64,000 bases of DNA from Halorhabdus salina (GCF_013839425.1 NZ_JACDNP010000004.1:186001-250000); one strand, 5' to 3'; positions 1-9,036 are shown, numbered from the stretch's first letter. The notes: generated by a model from the sequence alone, not told the origin. Translations and numbers: made by a program.

Positions 1-456
1 TCGCATCCGGAAGACGTTGGGCCGCTGGCGGTTGATATCGGTCGACCCCATGAAGATCTCACAGGGCATGTCCAGGTGGGCCGCGGCCATCGCGGTCGCG
101 GTGCCGTGCTGGCCGGCCCCGGTCTCGGCGATGATCCGCTCTTTGCCCATGTACTTCGCCAGCAGGACCTGCCCGAGGGCGTTGTTGAGCTTATGCGCGC
201 CGCCGTGTAGCAAGTCCTCCCGTTTGAGATAGACCTCGGTGTCATAGCGGTCGCTCAACTGGTCGGCACGCTGGAGTGGCGTGGGGCGACCGCCAAAGTC
301 CGCCAGGCGCTTCCGGAACTCGTCCATAAAGCCGTCCTCGTTGTCGAGGACGTATCGTTCGTAGGCGTCGCGCAATTCCTCGATCGCTGGCATCAGCGCC
401 TCGGGGACGTACTGGCCGCCGTAAGCGCCGAACTTGCCGTCAGTGTGGCTGCTCAT
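1..456 (-). CDS. trpB: Tryptophan synthase beta subunit, N-terminal part (cut by window edge)
   Basis: The enzyme condenses indole with L-serine to give tryptophan (PLP-dependent). About 152 residues are visible, starting [19 protein letters not shown], with the typical FGGRPTPL segment. The [13 protein letters not shown] segment carries the PLP-binding lysine, and the ETGAGQHG stretch follows. The ATG overlaps the trpC stop as ATGA, so translation is probably coupled and the genes form a trpCB(A) operon running leftward. The C-terminal part lies outside the window. Confidence 0.95.
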   Translation of the reverse strand, partial: MSSHTDGKFGAYGGQYVPEALMPAIEELRDAYERYVLDNEDGFMDEFRKRLADFGGRPTPLQRADQLSDRYDTEVYLKREDLLHGGAHKLNNALGQVLLAKYMGKERIIAETGAGQHGTATAMAAAHLDMPCEIFMGSTDINRQRPNVFRMR

Positions 457-1238
457 GTGTCAGGTGTCTCCGTTAGTGTGGTAAGCCGTTCCGTGTTCGC
501 TCGCACGTCACCATCCATAATCGCCGAACCGATCAGCTGGCCGTCCGCGCCAGCCTCCTGCATCCGGGTCACGTCGGCTCGCGTCTCGATCCCGCTCTCG
601 GCGATCAGCGTCACATCATCGGGAACCGCCGGCGCGACCGACTCGAAGGTCGAGAGATCCAGTTCCAGTTCGGCGAGATCGCGGTTGTTCACACCGATGA
701 TTTCTGCACCCGCATCGATCGCCCGTCGGACCTCTTCGCGGGAGTGGGTCTCGACAAGCACCTGAAATCCCCGGTCGCGAGCGGCCTCGAGCATGGCGTC
801 GAGATCGTCCGTCCCGTCCGCTTCGAGAAATCGGACGATGAGGAGGACGATGTCCGCCTCGATCACGTCGAGTTGCTCCTCATAGAGCAGGAAGTCCTTC
901 CGGAGGATCGGCACGTCGACGGCCTCCCGCACTTGGCGAAGCGTTTCGGCTGACCCACCGAAATGCTCGGGTTCAGTCAGCACCGACAGTGCGGCCGCAC
1001 CGCCCGCGACCATCTGCTCGGCGAGTTCGACCGGATCGTCCACGCGGGTTCCGTCAGTCGTCGGACTCGTCGGCTTGACTTCGGCAATCGTCGGAACCCG
1101 TCCGGCGCGTTCGGCCCGCTCGAACGCGTCGGGTAACGATCGCGGCTGCACGTCGACCCGCCCGTCGGCCTCGCTTCGGTCGCGGGCAGCCTCGATGATC
1201 GACCGTACCGCCGGCGCTATCCCCTCACCATCGTCCAT
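453..1238 (-). CDS. trpC: Indole-3-glycerol phosphate synthase
   Basis: This is a 261-residue TIM-barrel enzyme that closes the indole ring in tryptophan synthesis. Visible family motifs are [10 protein letters not shown] near residue 52 (the substrate-binding lysine of the usual EIKxxSP), [23 protein letters not shown] (catalytic Lys in RKDF), GVNNRDL and IAESGI. Length is normal. It is the first gene of the leftward trp operon and overlaps trpB by 4 nt. The ATG sits about 28 bp downstream of a TATA-like box, so the message is probably leaderless. Confidence 0.95.
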   Translation of the reverse strand: MDDGEGIAPAVRSIIEAARDRSEADGRVDVQPRSLPDAFERAERAGRVPTIAEVKPTSPTTDGTRVDDPVELAEQMVAGGAAALSVLTEPEHFGGSAETLRQVREAVDVPILRKDFLLYEEQLDVIEADIVLLIVRFLEADGTDDLDAMLEAARDRGFQVLVETHSREEVRRAIDAGAEIIGVNNRDLAELELDLSTFESVAPAVPDDVTLIAESGIETRADVTRMQEAGADGQLIGSAIMDGDVRANTERLTTLTETPDT

Positions 1239-1275
1239 TACCGTACACTAACGTACAGACATGATCATAAGACTT
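1239..1275 (-). promoter_or_regulatory. trp operon promoter with tandem TGTACG boxes
   Basis: Read on the minus strand, a TATA-like element (TCTTATGATC, 1263-1272) lies about 28 bp before the trpC ATG. Two TGTACG hexamers (1252-1257 and 1242-1247) are spaced exactly 10 bp between TATA and ATG. They resemble the TGTACA 'TRP box' bound by TrpY in methanogens, and their position at the start site would suit repression. The regulator is inferred. Confidence 0.5.
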
Positions 1276-1335
1276 GCGACACAGAGCCGTCCCTAGACAG
1301 AAGCGAGAGCGGAGAACCCCCAGTTGCCAGTCCGT

Positions 1336-1581
1336 TCAGAACGTGTACCCCTCGTCGGGGTCATCGTCGTGGATCGCGGGGTCCTGCTGGTCTTCGACGG
1401 TCTGGGAGAACAGATCGTCTTCGGCCAGGTCGGTCGATTCTTCGGTCGTCTCGTAGGCCGAGACGCCCATCGTCAGGAGTTCTTCGACGGCCTGGTCGCG
1501 GTTGACGAACTCACCTTGCTCGACAAGTCGGTCGATATCGCTTTCGATGCGGTCAGCCAGCGAGATCGAAATTTTCGGCAT
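1336..1581 (-). CDS. Small ribbon-helix-helix (CopG-like, DUF7120-type) protein
   Basis: The N-terminus MPKISISLADRIESDIDRLVEQ is a ribbon (beta strand) followed by helices, as in RHH DNA-binding proteins, then GEFVNRDQAVEELL. The C-terminal half is very acidic and probably disordered. This matches a small conserved haloarchaeal family of unknown target (DUF7120 by recollection). An upstream in-frame ATG at 1602 would add seven residues; the inner ATG fits the RHH start better. It is a monocistronic gene behind the trp promoter. Confidence 0.75.
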   Translation of the reverse strand: MPKISISLADRIESDIDRLVEQGEFVNRDQAVEELLTMGVSAYETTEESTDLAEDDLFSQTVEDQQDPAIHDDDPDEGYTF

Positions 1582-1774
1582 ATCCGACGGTGGGTGTTGC
1601 ATCCGGATGAATCTATCCCTCGTGTCCGGCCACCCGAGACGGGCCTCAAGCGTAACGCCACTCTCGCGGTGGTCCGATCACGGACTGGAAGCGGAACTAA
1701 TTGCTATCCGGCCGTTCCCATTATTTTAGGCTAGCCAAAACACTCATACGTACCAGGTCACCTACGAGAGAGTA

Positions 1775-1924
1775 ATGGCCCGCTCCGACAATGTTGACAG
1801 TGATCGCGACGAGGAGGTCGCTGTGCAGTCCTTCGAGTCATCGCCCGACCGGACAGTGTTTTCCGAGGACGGCAACCCCGACGGGTGGATCGCGACCGAT
1901 CTGACCGTCGAGCCGGTGCGCTGA
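1775..1924 (+). CDS. Small conserved haloarchaeal protein, unknown function
   Basis: This 49-residue ORF (MARSDNVDSDRDEE...) ends in a short strand-rich motif, NPDGWIATDLTVEPVR. That ending resembles the small acidic haloarchaeal family whose C-terminus reads 'PxAWIxSDxAVxL' (DUF7331-like). Codon use is GC-rich at third positions like its neighbours. It lies upstream of pepF in the same direction, with its own spacing. Function is unknown. Confidence 0.5.
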   Translation: MARSDNVDSDRDEEVAVQSFESSPDRTVFSEDGNPDGWIATDLTVEPVR

Positions 1925-1980
1925 GGATCTGGCCGGTCACGTCAGAACGTTTTAGCGCACGCCAGACGTAGGCCGTCCGA

Positions 1981-3771
1981 ATGAGTTCCGTACCTGAACG
2001 AAGCGAGATCGACGAAGAGTACAAGTGGGCTCTGGAGTCGCTGTACGCGGATGTCGAGGCGTGGGAAGACGCCTACGAAGACGCCGAAGAGTTGATCGAA
2101 GTCGTTGCCAGTTACGAGGGGCAGGCGACGGATGACGCCGAAACATTGCTGTCGGTCCTCGAAGACTATGAGCAGTTGATGCGTACCGTCTCGAACGTCA
2201 GCTCGTATGCGCGAATGCGCCGCGATGAGGACACCCGCGACGACGACGCCCAGGCGCTTTCGACTCGCGCCCAGTCACTCTCGGCACAGGCCTCCAGTGC
2301 CGCGAGTTTCCTGGAACCCGAAATTCAGTCCCTGGACCGCGACGAGGTGGACGCGCTGATCGAAGCCGAACCCGCCCTCGAAGAGTACGATCACTACTTC
2401 GACGACGTCCTGCGGATGAAACCGCACACGCGCTCGACGGAAGTCGAGTCGCTACTGGCCGATCTGGGCGAAGTCATGGGCGCGCCGGGGGAGGTCTACG
2501 ACATGCTGACCAACGCTGATATCACCTTCCCGACGGTGGAGGACTCCGACGGCGAGGCCGTCGAGATTACGCTCAACAACTTCACGACCCTCCAGCAACG
2601 CCACGATCGCGAGTTCCGTCAGGACGTTTACGAGGCGTTCTACGACGAGTGGGATACAGTCCACAACGCCGTGAGCACGGCCTACAAGAACACGGTCAAG
2701 ACGGGCTCGAAGGTGGCGACAGCCCGGAACTACGACACCGCCCGGAAGGCCTCCCTGGACGGGCCGAACATCCCCGTCGAGGTCTACGACACGCTGATCG
2801 AGACCGTCCGGGACAACCTCGGCCCGCTACACCGCCACGCCGAACTCAAGCGCGAGCACACCGACGGCGACGATCTCCAGATGTGGGACCTCTACGTCCC
2901 GCTGACCGAAACCGAGAGCCCCGAAATCGAGTACGAACAGGCATGTGAGTACGTCGTCGAGGCCCTCGCGCCGCTGGGGGAGGACTATCAGTCCCGCGTC
3001 GCTGAGGGCCTGGAGTCGCGGTGGGTCGACGTCTACGAGACCCGGGGCAAACAGGCCGGTGCCTATTCGGGCGGGACCTACGACTCTCAGCCGTTCATTC
3101 TGATGAACTACCAGGACGATGTCGAGTCGATGTACACGCTTGCCCACGAGCTTGGCCACTCGTTACACAGCGAGTACACCAGCGAGACCCAGCCCTACGT
3201 CTACTCGAGCTACGAGATCTTCGTCGCCGAGGTCGCCTCGACAGTCAACGAGGCGCTGTTGACTCGCCACCTCTTGGAGACCGTCGAGGACGACCACCTG
3301 CGCCGACACGTCCTCAACCAGTACCTCGAACGCTTCCGGTCGACGCTGTTCCGCCAGACCATGTTCGCGGAGTTCGAACACCGCGCTCACGAGCTGAGCG
3401 AGGCCGGCGAACCGCTGACGCCCGACCGGCTGAACGACCTCTACCGGGAACTCAAGAGCGACTACTACGAACCGGCCGAGATCGACGACCGGATTGCCCG
3501 GGAGTGGATGCGGATCCCGCACTTCTATCGGTCCTTTTACGTCTTCCAGTATTCGACCGGGATCTCGGCGGCCGTTGCGCTGGCCCGGGCCATCGACGAG
3601 GAGGGCGCGGACGCAGCCGAGCGCTATCGGGAGTTCCTCGCAACCGGGTCCAGCGACTACCCGCTAGAGCTGCTCCGGACCGCGGGGGTCGACATGTCCG
3701 AGTCCAGCCCGATCGAGGACGCCATCGCCGAGTACGACGACAACCTCGATCGAATGGCGGAGCTCCTCTGA
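1981..3771 (+). CDS. pepF: Oligoendopeptidase F (M3 family zinc metallopeptidase)
   Basis: This is a 596-residue cytoplasmic peptidase that cuts oligopeptides. The zinc motif HELGH is near residues 389-393 (LAHELGHSLHSEY). The third ligand region, EIFVAEVASTVNE, follows about 25 residues later, as in M3 peptidases. The N-terminal helical PepF domain (about residues 15-200) and C-terminal FQYSTGISAAVALA are typical. Length is normal. A GTTTTAGC TATA-like element about 30 bp before the ATG suggests a leaderless message. Confidence 0.95.
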   Translation: MSSVPERSEIDEEYKWALESLYADVEAWEDAYEDAEELIEVVASYEGQATDDAETLLSVLEDYEQLMRTVSNVSSYARMRRDEDTRDDDAQALSTRAQSLSAQASSAASFLEPEIQSLDRDEVDALIEAEPALEEYDHYFDDVLRMKPHTRSTEVESLLADLGEVMGAPGEVYDMLTNADITFPTVEDSDGEAVEITLNNFTTLQQRHDREFRQDVYEAFYDEWDTVHNAVSTAYKNTVKTGSKVATARNYDTARKASLDGPNIPVEVYDTLIETVRDNLGPLHRHAELKREHTDGDDLQMWDLYVPLTETESPEIEYEQACEYVVEALAPLGEDYQSRVAEGLESRWVDVYETRGKQAGAYSGGTYDSQPFILMNYQDDVESMYTLAHELGHSLHSEYTSETQPYVYSSYEIFVAEVASTVNEALLTRHLLETVEDDHLRRHVLNQYLERFRSTLFRQTMFAEFEHRAHELSEAGEPLTPDRLNDLYRELKSDYYEPAEIDDRIAREWMRIPHFYRSFYVFQYSTGISAAVALARAIDEEGADAAERYREFLATGSSDYPLELLRTAGVDMSESSPIEDAIAEYDDNLDRMAELL

Positions 3772-3885
3772 GAGAGGCAGCGACAACCGGACGGGGAGCC
3801 TAACCCGTCGGTGACGTGTCGAGCACGCGGGCAAAGCCGCGACCCAAAGGCACTTTTTCTCCGACCGACTACGTTCATACGTTAG

Positions 3886-5112
3886 ATGTCCCGCAGTCCC
3901 TCGCTGCCGGATCGTCCCACGCTGGACCTCGATCCCGAGATGCCTACCTCCGAACGACTCGCCGCGCTGGAAGACCACTACGCCGACGTCGTTCGGGTCA
4001 ACGAGGAGTTGCACGACCAACTCGCGGCCGTCCGACAACGGCAGCGCTCGCTCGCCGAAGAAGTCGACACGCTCGAACGCGAGAATCAAGCACTGAAGAC
4101 CTCGTCGCTGTACATCGGTACTGTCGAAGAGATTGCCGGCGACAGCGTTATCGTCAAACAGCACGGCAACAACCAGGAAGTGTTGACAGACCTGCCGACC
4201 AGCCTGGAAGACGAGATCGAGGCTGGCGAGCGCGTCGCGATCAACGACTCGTTCAACGTCAAATCGACACTGGAGGCCGAGACCGACGCCCGCGCCCAGG
4301 CGATGGAAGTCGCAGAATCGCCCGGCGTCTCCTACGACGACATCGGTGGACTCGAGAGCCAGATCCAGGAAGTCCGGGAAGCCGTCGAACAGCCACTGAT
4401 CAACGCCGACCAGTTCCGCGAAGTCGGGATCGACCCGCCAAGCGGCGTCCTGCTGCACGGCCCGCCGGGAACGGGCAAGACGATGCTGGCCAAAGCCGTC
4501 GCCAACGAGACCGACGCCACCTTCATCAAGATGGCCGGCTCGGAGCTCGTCCGGAAGTTCATCGGCGAAGGTGCCAAACTCGTCCGTGATCTGTTCGAAC
4601 TCGCCGAGGAACGGGAGCCGGCGATCATCTTTATCGACGAGATCGACGCGTTGGCATCCGAACGGACCGACTCGAAGACCTCCGGGGACGCCGAAGTCCA
4701 GCGAACGATGATGCAACTGCTGTCAGAGATGGACGGCTTCGACGATCGTGGGGAGATCCGCATCATCGCCGCCACCAACCGATTCGACATGCTCGACCGC
4801 GCCATCCTCCGGCCCGGTCGCTTCGACCGACTCATCGAAGTGCCCGAACCCGATCAGGACGGCCGCGAACGCATCCTGGAGATCCACACCCAGGAGATGA
4901 ATCTCGCCGACGAGGTCGATCTCGCCGCCGTCGCGACTGAGACCGAGGGCCTGACTGGCGCGGAACTGGAGAGCCTGACCACCGAGGCCGGCATGTTCGC
5001 AATCCGGGACAGTCACACCGAGGTCCATCGCGAGGACTTCATGGACGCCATCGAGAAAATTCAGGAAGACGGCCCCGAGGACAGCGTCGGGACGCCGGTC
5101 ATGTTCTACTGA
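3886..5112 (+). CDS. pan: Proteasome-activating nucleotidase (AAA+ ATPase)
   Basis: This 408-residue hexameric unfoldase opens and feeds the 20S proteasome. An N-terminal coiled coil (about 20-75) is followed by an OB domain (about 75-130). The AAA module has Walker A GPPGTGKT (192-199), Walker B IIFIDEID (about 246-253), the second-region sensor AATNRFD and arginine fingers in RPGRFDR. The C-terminus is VMFY, so the usual hydrophobic-Tyr-X gate-opening tail is replaced by hydrophobic-Phe-Tyr. Haloarchaea often carry two PANs; this copy cannot be assigned as A or B from sequence alone. Confidence 0.95.
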   Translation: MSRSPSLPDRPTLDLDPEMPTSERLAALEDHYADVVRVNEELHDQLAAVRQRQRSLAEEVDTLERENQALKTSSLYIGTVEEIAGDSVIVKQHGNNQEVLTDLPTSLEDEIEAGERVAINDSFNVKSTLEAETDARAQAMEVAESPGVSYDDIGGLESQIQEVREAVEQPLINADQFREVGIDPPSGVLLHGPPGTGKTMLAKAVANETDATFIKMAGSELVRKFIGEGAKLVRDLFELAEEREPAIIFIDEIDALASERTDSKTSGDAEVQRTMMQLLSEMDGFDDRGEIRIIAATNRFDMLDRAILRPGRFDRLIEVPEPDQDGRERILEIHTQEMNLADEVDLAAVATETEGLTGAELESLTTEAGMFAIRDSHTEVHREDFMDAIEKIQEDGPEDSVGTPVMFY

Positions 5113-5136
5113 AGGCGATCGACCGATACCGCTCTG

Positions 5137-5808
5137 TCACTCGAACAGGCCAGAGACGTCTTCTTCCCGGGATTGTCGTCGACTGACGTGTTCAGAGAGC
5201 CGCTGGGTCACGATGCCCCGCGCCTGTGGTTCCCGCACGTAATCGAACAGGAACGTGACAAACTCGCTTCCTTCGTCGCCGGCCTCAAGATCGGCCCTGG
5301 CATACTCGATGGCCTGTTCGATCAATGCTTCCTCGCTCTCTCCCTCGCTTTCGGCGATTGCGTCCGCCGCCAGTATCGTCCCGTCGAAGTCCAGGTCGTC
5401 GAGTGCCACCGCCTCGCCGTGGCGAGTCAGCGTCGGCGGATCGCGACGTTCGAGGACTGTGGGGTCCTCTCTGATCGCGGCGAGATAGCTCCTGACGGGT
5501 TCGAGGTCGACGCCAGCGAACGAATCGTTGTATCCGTCGAGATAGGTGGGAGCCTTCTGGGCCAGGCTCAGTGCGCCCGCGTCGTTTTCAGTTGTTGCGT
5601 GGTGAATCGCGACGGTGAACTGGATCAACCCCTGGAGGAAGTCCTTGCGTTCGTCGGCCTCACTCATCCCGATCCAGGCGTGCTCCCAGGCGTCGTGAGC
5701 GGTCCGATAGCGGCCAGCGTTGTACAGCGCGATGCCCGCCCGTAGCTCAGCGTCCATGCCATGGGCTTCTCGATCGCCGGGCAAAACGGCATCGACACGG
5801 CGAGTCAT
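5137..5808 (-). CDS. DUF309 family protein
   Basis: The N-terminal core (RAGIALYNAGRYRTAHDAWEHAW, with the conserved His-Asp-x-x-Glu) is the DUF309 signature, a helical TPR-like domain of unknown function. The C-terminal half is acidic and ends near the stop with SGLFE. I chose ATG 5808 because a TATA-like ATGATAACC lies about 40 bp upstream; an internal ATG at 5757 gives the shorter form MDAELRAG, which is close to where the domain starts. The gene is convergent with pan and divergent from the transporter gene. Confidence 0.75.
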   Translation of the reverse strand: MTRRVDAVLPGDREAHGMDAELRAGIALYNAGRYRTAHDAWEHAWIGMSEADERKDFLQGLIQFTVAIHHATTENDAGALSLAQKAPTYLDGYNDSFAGVDLEPVRSYLAAIREDPTVLERRDPPTLTRHGEAVALDDLDFDGTILAADAIAESEGESEEALIEQAIEYARADLEAGDEGSEFVTFLFDYVREPQARGIVTQRLSEHVSRRQSREEDVSGLFE

Positions 5809-5874
5809 CAGTCCGTCGCCCGCCAGACTACCGCATCCGGCAGGGTTATCATTCGCAAGTGATACCACTCGGAT

Positions 5875-7200
5875 ATGAGCGAAGCGACGATGGATGTGAC
5901 TGCAGTGTCGGGTGGCACAGTCACCCGGTATCTCCGGGAGATGGGGCCGTCGTGGGTCGCCGGCGCGATCGCCGCCGGCCCCGCGTCGATGGCGAGTCTG
6001 ATCACCGCCGGCGCGAGTTACGACTACGCGTTGCTGTGGGTAGTCGTGCTGTCGGCAATGGCGGGCGCATTGACGCAATATCTCGCGATGCGGCTGGGGC
6101 TGCTCACCGAGCGGGGAATCGTTGGCGTCGTCGAGGACCACCTCGGCGAGTCCTGGGCGTGGATCCTGGTCGCCGACGCGGTGATCGCTGCAGGCGTCGC
6201 CCAACTGGTCATCATGAAGACCGTCGCCACCGTCTCAGCGTCGATCACGGGCGTCGACGCCGGAGTGTGGGGGATCGTCTGGGCAGTGGTCCTGGCAGCG
6301 GGGCTTGCCGGCCGGGGCTATCGCTTCATCGAACTCGTTGCGAAGGTGCTGGTGTCGGCCGTCGTCGTCGCGTTCGTCGCCTCGCTCGTCGTCGTACCGG
6401 TCGATCCGGGCGCCGCGGCCAGCGGCATCGTGCCATCGCTGCCTGGCGGCAGCGCCCTCGTGGCGGCAGGAATTCTCGGCGGTGCGGTCCACATCACGCT
6501 CATCACGATGCACTCTTACACGATGCGCGCTCGTGAGTGGACCGCCGAGGACTACGATCTGGCGACGTTCGACGTCGGCGCGTCGATGCTGGTCGCCTTT
6601 GGGATCTACAGCGTCGCGATCTTCCTGGTGGCCGCGAGCGTCCTCAGCGACGCGAGCCTCTCGACGGTCGGGGCGGCCACGGCGCTGGGCCCGCTGGTCG
6701 GCGAGAGCGCCGAGTGGCTGTTCCTGCTGGGGTTGGGTGGTGCGGCCATCTCGACACTCGGCGGGAACACGATCGTCCCGCCGTTCCTGCTCGCGGACAA
6801 ACTCGGCTGGGGGACGACGGTCGCCGATTCGCGCTACCGGGCGCTGCTGGCCGGCTTCGCCCTGCTGTCGGCTCCTGGTGCGTTCATCGGCGGTGAGGTC
6901 CTCGGGCAACTCGTGCTCGTGTTGGCCCTGGGGACCGTCGGGACGCCGTTCGCGATCGCCGTGGTGCTGTATCTGCTGAACTCCGGGGCCGTCCCGGAAG
7001 CCAACTCCACACTCGCGAACGTGGGCGGGGTTGCCCTATTGCTCGTCTCGGGGACCCTGGCAGCGAACTTCGTCCGCGAACAGATCGCCGCCGGGGTCGA
7101 TCCGCTTTCAGGGGCCGTGCTGGCGTTTGCCGTCGTTCTCGGGGCGGCAACGGTCGCCCTGCTCGGCAAATACGCACTTGAACGCCCGAGCCCGGCATGA
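5875..7200 (+). CDS. Divergent Nramp-family membrane transporter
   Basis: This 441-residue protein has about 11 hydrophobic segments and overall Nramp spacing. TM1 reads GPASMASLITAGASYDYALLW where metal-transporting Nramps have DPGN followed by an AG-x-x-(F/Y)GY-x-LLW pattern. The TM6 motif MPHN is replaced by HITLITMHSYTMR. The Asp, Asn and Met that bind Mn2+/Fe2+ are therefore absent, so the substrate is probably not the usual transition metal. The stop overlaps the next start (ATGA), so it is co-translated with the P-loop gene that follows. Confidence 0.8.
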   Translation: MSEATMDVTAVSGGTVTRYLREMGPSWVAGAIAAGPASMASLITAGASYDYALLWVVVLSAMAGALTQYLAMRLGLLTERGIVGVVEDHLGESWAWILVADAVIAAGVAQLVIMKTVATVSASITGVDAGVWGIVWAVVLAAGLAGRGYRFIELVAKVLVSAVVVAFVASLVVVPVDPGAAASGIVPSLPGGSALVAAGILGGAVHITLITMHSYTMRAREWTAEDYDLATFDVGASMLVAFGIYSVAIFLVAASVLSDASLSTVGAATALGPLVGESAEWLFLLGLGGAAISTLGGNTIVPPFLLADKLGWGTTVADSRYRALLAGFALLSAPGAFIGGEVLGQLVLVLALGTVGTPFAIAVVLYLLNSGAVPEANSTLANVGGVALLLVSGTLAANFVREQIAAGVDPLSGAVLAFAVVLGAATVALLGKYALERPSPA

Positions 7201-7748
7201 GCGAGGCTCCCGTCCCGCTTTCGGGCACGACGCTGTTGGCCGGGCCATCCCAGACCGGCAAGACCCGTCGGACGGCACAGACCCTGGACGCGTGGCTCGA
7301 TCGACACGGGAGCGAGGACGTGGTCGTCTTCGAGTTCGCTCCCGAGGTCGAGCGGGACGGCCGGCTTCTCGGCGGGCGTCTCGATCAGTTCACCACCGTG
7401 CCGGACGACGTTTGGCACGGCGTCCTCGATGCCCACGCACCGCGGACCGACGCCAGCACGGAGGCCGAAGCGATCGCGCTGGCCCGTGACAATGCCGAGC
7501 GCGCGGGGACGATCCTTGACGCGGCACCGAAACCGGAGGCTCTGTTCGTCAACGACGCCACGATCCCGTTCCAGCACGAGCGTGGCGAGGTTTCGGCGCT
7601 CCTCGATCACGTGGCCGACGCGACGTGTGCCGTTCTCAATGCCTTCGAAAGCGACGAACTCGGGACCGAAAATCCGGTCTCACGCCGAGAACGAGCTGTC
7701 CTGAAAACCCTTCGTGACCAGGTCGATCGGACGATCGATCTGGCATGA
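7197..7748 (+). CDS. P-loop protein translationally coupled to the Nramp-like transporter
   Basis: This 183-residue protein has a clear Walker A GPSQTGKT at residues 16-23 and a plausible Walker B strand EALFVNDATI near residue 117. The rest is acidic, with no further domain I recognise. Residues after Walker A (RRTAQTLDAWLD) fit the helix of RecA/AAA-like NTPases. It starts inside the transporter stop codon, so the two are made together; a regulatory ATPase or GTPase for the transporter is a guess from context only. Confidence 0.7.
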   Translation: MSEAPVPLSGTTLLAGPSQTGKTRRTAQTLDAWLDRHGSEDVVVFEFAPEVERDGRLLGGRLDQFTTVPDDVWHGVLDAHAPRTDASTEAEAIALARDNAERAGTILDAAPKPEALFVNDATIPFQHERGEVSALLDHVADATCAVLNAFESDELGTENPVSRRERAVLKTLRDQVDRTIDLA

Positions 7749-8087
7749 GTGGTCTCTGAATCTGGTCAGTTCTCGCCAAACACATCGTTATATTGATACC
7801 AGCGATTCGACGGACTGCGAACGAATTGGGTTGGACTGGTGACCGCCAACGAGAGTGTTGCCAGTCACAGGTAGGACATCAAACGGACGGCCAGTGAAGA
7901 CAGTGGTACCCGCTTCGCTGCGCGTTCCTCGTCTGCTCAGATCTCCTGATCGAGTTTCTGCCGACGCGGTCGCCTCGCTATCGCTCGGCGATTTGCGTCG
8001 GCAGGAAACGTCCGGACGGAGTCCAGCCCGAGCGAAGCGAGTGCTGGGCACGTCCGGGCGTGACTGAACGACTGAAAGGAGTGAAGG
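7749..8087. other. Non-coding stretch 3' of tRNA-Arg with tRNA-derived repeat
   Basis: No convincing gene. The segment is GC-rich with short internal repeats such as GCGAAGCGAG. It holds a 15-bp copy of the end of tRNA-Arg at 8007-8021, separated from the real one by about 66 bp. It looks like the scar of an integration event. Confidence 0.5.
8007..8021. repeat. Direct repeat of the tRNA-Arg 3' end (att-like)
   Basis: AACGTCCGGACGGAG is identical to 8088-8102, which covers the 3' acceptor end of tRNA-Arg, its discriminator and two bases beyond. A duplicated tRNA 3' end is the usual mark of tyrosine-recombinase integration. Only about 66 bp lie between the copies, so any element is gone or this is a local duplication. 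Confidence 0.55.
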
Positions 8088-8089
8088 AA

Positions 8090-8162
8090 CGTCCGGACGG
8101 AGATTTGAACTCCGGTCCCTGGCTCCGCAAGCCAAGAGGATAGTCCACTACCCTACCCGGAC
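8090..8162 (-). tRNA. tRNA-Arg (anticodon GCG)
   Basis: A 73-nt cloverleaf reads on the minus strand. The 7-bp acceptor GTCCGGG/TCCGGAC has one G-U pair. The anticodon arm TTGGC-TTGCGGA-GCCAG places GCG at positions 34-36. The T-arm is CGGAG-TTCAAAT-CTCCG and the discriminator is G. No intron is present and CCA is not encoded. Confidence 0.95.
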
Positions 8163-8278
8163 TCGACTCATTCTTTCGCAGTGCCGGATAAAGGGGTTAC
8201 GGTTCACCGAGGGCGACGGAACAAAGGCTCGTTTGAACCTACGGAAGGCCCTTTTTCAACCCTGCCAATCATTCAACC

Positions 8279-8953
8279 ATGGAACGACGCCGATTCCTCA
8301 AGACAGCAGGCGCGCTGGGCGCGATCGGACTTACGGCTGGCTGCATGAACAGCGGCGCTGAAACGGACCAGCCAGGCGAAAAAGACACCGACGAGCCAAC
8401 GGACACCGATTCCGGAACGCCGACCGACCACGCCACGTCGACAGAACCCGACAGCACAGATACGACTGAAGACCGACGGACCACGACCGACGACGGACAG
8501 CTCGGGGACTCAACGACGACAGAACCGGACACCTCCAGCAGCGTTGGCTGGGCAAGCGGCGGACGGATGGACGGGGTCGCCTTCGAATTTTCGTCCGGAC
8601 CGCCGGAATGTGGCAAGGGGACCGACGAGACCGACATCGAATTCGACACCGACGCTGGCGAAATCCTCGTGAACGGAATAATCAGCGGCAGCGATCTCTG
8701 TCAGCGCGCCCAGCTCGCTGACATCACCCACGACAGCGAGGAGAGCGCGGTCTCGATCGCAATCGAATCAGTCGACCGCGAGGACTGTGACGTGGGTGCC
8801 CAGTGCATCGCCGACATTGCCTACGAGGCGCGACTCACCTTCGAAGAGGAGTTACCGGAAAGTGCGTCGGTCAGTCACGACGGCCAAGGTCTCGCGAGCG
8901 CGGCCCACGGGTCTACAAGTGCCGGCCCGCCGGCCGAGACGACCACGGAGTAG
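8279..8953 (+). CDS. Secreted Tat lipoprotein, unknown function
   Basis: The N-terminus MERRRFLKTAGALGAIGLTAGC has a twin-arginine motif and an LTAGC lipobox, so the protein is exported folded and anchored outside the membrane through Cys 22. Residues about 25-90 are a Thr/Asp/Glu/Pro-rich linker, typical of haloarchaeal surface proteins. The C-terminal half (about 95-205) has four to six cysteines, for example in SSGPPECGKG, GSDLCQRA and EDCDVGAQCIAD, which may form disulfides. No catalytic family recognised. Confidence 0.75.
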   Translation: MERRRFLKTAGALGAIGLTAGCMNSGAETDQPGEKDTDEPTDTDSGTPTDHATSTEPDSTDTTEDRRTTTDDGQLGDSTTTEPDTSSSVGWASGGRMDGVAFEFSSGPPECGKGTDETDIEFDTDAGEILVNGIISGSDLCQRAQLADITHDSEESAVSIAIESVDREDCDVGAQCIADIAYEARLTFEEELPESASVSHDGQGLASAAHGSTSAGPPAETTTE

Positions 8954-9036
8954 CGAGCGAAAACCGCACGCAAGCACCGCCACGGAGACCGACGACAACG
9001 CTTAAACGGACCGCTACCGTGCCCATCGGTAGACAG

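Noticed and set aside
5859-6536. Long arginine-rich frames overlapping the Nramp-like gene (and similar ones over pan, pepF and trp genes)
   Set aside because: They are shifted-frame shadows of GC-rich genes: Arg/Pro/Ser-rich, no domains, and the true frame has clear family motifs.
7749-8087. Possible small protein genes in the tRNA-Arg flank
   Set aside because: Frames are short, lack motifs and a promoter, and the tRNA-derived repeat explains the segment better.
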